DNA of 6,050 nucleotides from Syntrophaceae bacterium (GTDB lineage Bacteria > Desulfobacterota > SM23-61): positions 6,762 to 12,811 of the forward strand of contig PMCE01000537.1 in NCBI GenBank assembly GCA_003154025.1, given 5' to 3'. The translations under genes were made by a program, and so were the position numbers. Shown here in pieces: positions 4,702 through 6,050 of this stretch (position 1 is its first letter; every line of letters begins with the position of its first letter). The notes beneath the pieces are model-generated. The model ran no database searches, was not told the origin of the DNA, and was given only the letters and a program-made list of their open reading frames with translations.

Positions 4702-6050
4702 AGTATCACTCTCAAGTCTCCTCCGACGATCCCCGTGTTGCCGGTGTAAATTCCGCTTTTCAGCTTCATCAATACCGGGGTGGAATTATGCTTTTTCAAT
4801 TCCGCTGGCAGGTCGATGCCCATCGCCCGGGCATCGGCCAGGGTTTTCCCGTCGACCACTCCCCCTGCCAGGGTGCGGAAGTCAGGGTCTCCTGCGGACA
4901 CCATCTGGGTTCCCGGGCCGTCGGTGCCGTCCGTGTCCACCGACCCGACCGTGATGCCGGACAGCATGGCATCGGAAATCCGCACCGCAGCAGCCAGGGC
5001 GAATTCCTGGTTCCTCCCCCCGATCCCGGTGGCGCTTCCTACCGGCACGGTCATCTCCCCCGCGGAGAGAAGGACGACGGGCGGTTGGAAAGGGGTCCCA
5101 TACCGAAGGCAGTCTCTAGCCATGCCGGTCATGATTTCCGCCGCATCCGTGCTCTGGACCATCATCCAGGTTCCCAGGATGGCCCCGCGGAACCCGAACT
5201 CCTCGGCTTTCGCCCGGGCTGCCTCCAGCATCCGGCGGTAGTTGACGGGCTGCCAGTAACTGGCCTTGACCTGCCGGAAATCCTCGATACTCGGGACTTC
5301 GCATTTTGGGTCTCGGCGCTCCAAGGCCTCCCGCATGGAACCCGGCAGTTCCTCCCACCAGGGCTCCGTCTTCATTTCGCGTACCGCTTCGGCCAACCGT
5401 TGCGGCCCCGGCGGCCAAGATGGAATCCAATCGCCTCCCAAGGGGATCTTTCCTCGCCAGGGCTCGTACCCTTTTATGGACATGAGGAGGTTGATGGTCC
5501 GCGCCGGGTGAATCATCATCACGATTCTGCCGCTGTTTACCGCCGAGAAATACTTCATCACCCGCCAGATGAGGCTTTGGTCTCCATACTGGATCGCCAA
5601 TTTGTAGACCGCCCGCATATCTTCGAGTGAATAACCGTCGGGGGGCAGCGCCAAGAGCGACGAGGACCCGCTCGAAAAAAGGGCAAAAACCAGATCCCCC
5701 TCTCCGGCTTTCCGGACGATCTCCACGATCTTGCGGGTTCCTTCCACGGATTTCTCATCGGGGACCGGATGGGCTCCCCCGGTAACCTCGATTTTCCCGA
5801 GGATGATCTCCTCGCCTTTTTTGATGGTAATGGCTCCCGCGGTCAACCGGCTTCCCAGCACATCTTCGAGCGCCTTGGCCTGCCGCTGAACCGTCTTGCC
5901 GGCGCCGACCACATAGATGTCCTTCACCCGGGCCAGGTCGATCATCTCGTCCCCAAACCCGGAAAGGTCCATTTCCCGGCAGCCGCCGATGATGAGCCTT
6001 TCATTTTCGACGCGGACCAGTTTGCGAGTGTTCCCGTAGGGGTCCACCGC
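4662..6050 (-). CDS. DUF4147/MOFRL glycerate 2-kinase-like protein, divergent (5' end outside window)
   Basis: Normal members phosphorylate D-glycerate to 2-phosphoglycerate with ATP. Residues are numbered here from the Val of the VDPYGNTRKLV segment (GTG at 6047-6045). That segment is internal in relatives, so the true start lies beyond the right edge. The N-terminal DUF4147 domain (to about 310) has VVGAGK with Lys51 kept and a conserved AHPVPDE (92-98). The C-terminal MOFRL domain (about 320-450) has SAGEMTV (328-334), GIGGRNQE with Arg345, and TDGTDGP (372-378). Substitutions are striking: the usual LSGGGSALL is FSSGSSSLL (124-132), and the region of the SDVPGDD...ASGPT motif is replaced by a Gly/Trp/Pro-rich segment (190-214) without the acidic residues. 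Further on, the usual DN is HN (420-421), and TGPTGTNVNDL is TGNTGIVGGDL (435-445). The last 11 residues (from Pro451) are encoded by the adjacent repeat. It lies 169 bases upstream of the enolase-like gene on the same strand. The family is sure; activity on glycerate is doubtful. Confidence 0.85.
   Translation of the reverse strand, partial: AVDPYGNTRKLVRVENERLIIGGCREMDLSGFGDEMIDLARVKDIYVVGAGKTVQRQAKALEDVLGSRLTAGAITIKKGEEIILGKIEVTGGAHPVPDEKSVEGTRKIVEIVRKAGEGDLVFALFSSGSSSLLALPPDGYSLEDMRAVYKLAIQYGDQSLIWRVMKYFSAVNSGRIVMMIHPARTINLLMSIKGYEPWRGKIPLGGDWIPSWPPGPQRLAEAVREMKTEPWWEELPGSMREALERRDPKCEVPSIEDFRQVKASYWQPVNYRRMLEAARAKAEEFGFRGAILGTWMMVQSTDAAEIMTGMARDCLRYGTPFQPPVVLLSAGEMTVPVGSATGIGGRNQEFALAAAVRISDAMLSGITVGSVDTDGTDGPGTQMVSAGDPDFRTLAGGVVDGKTLADARAMGIDLPAELKKHNSTPVLMKLKSGIYTGNTGIVGGDLRVILIPNPNIQISNSE

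Noticed and set aside
4788..5630. Long open frame on the plus strand opposite the kinase-like gene
   Set aside because: Its translation is His/Pro/Arg/Gly-rich with no domain, and it mirrors the conserved DUF4147/MOFRL coding frame.

Overview
The window is GC-rich DNA, ordinary in coding density. It most resembles a Gram-negative environmental bacterium, perhaps a deltaproteobacterium (Desulfobacterota, for example a syntroph or sulfate reducer). The basis is a DUF1178 protein, a large hybrid two-component protein, and low-complexity inverted repeats between genes. This placement is inference; no taxonomic marker is present.

Layout. Positions 1-1626 (+) hold the C-terminal part of a hybrid histidine-kinase-like protein (HisKA, HATPase_c, REC, REC). 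Its phosphoacceptor histidine, ATP-binding residues and most receiver acidic residues are substituted, so it looks like a pseudokinase. Positions 1627-1939 are a noncoding, hairpin-rich stretch. A sigma-70-like promoter then leads to a complete DUF1178 zinc-motif protein (2002-2436). A strong intrinsic terminator (2477-2508) ends only five bases before the ribosome binding site of tag (2524-3108), which encodes a canonical DNA-3-methyladenine glycosylase I.

On the minus strand, converging on tag, are two genes read in the order DUF4147/MOFRL glycerate-2-kinase-like (6050-4662, 5' end outside the window) and then enolase-like (4492-3212). Normal relatives of these enzymes act consecutively: glycerate to 2-phosphoglycerate to phosphoenolpyruvate. 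Here both are clearly divergent at positions their families conserve. The enolase-like protein keeps the three metal ligands and the catalytic lysine but lacks both active-site glutamates and the substrate-loop histidine. The kinase-like protein keeps GAGK and GGRNQE but has lost the SGGGS-type loop and the SDVPGDD-type motif. Together they look like a specialised pair for a substrate other than glycerate or 2-phosphoglycerate. This is the best candidate in the window for an undescribed system.

Two unrelated inverted-repeat elements flank the enolase-like gene. One is a GTGCTGC/GCAGCAC cluster in the convergent gap (3110-3206). The other is a CAAATTCC / GGAATTTG-type low-complexity element (4557-4701) that supplies the last 11 codons and the stop codon of the kinase-like gene.
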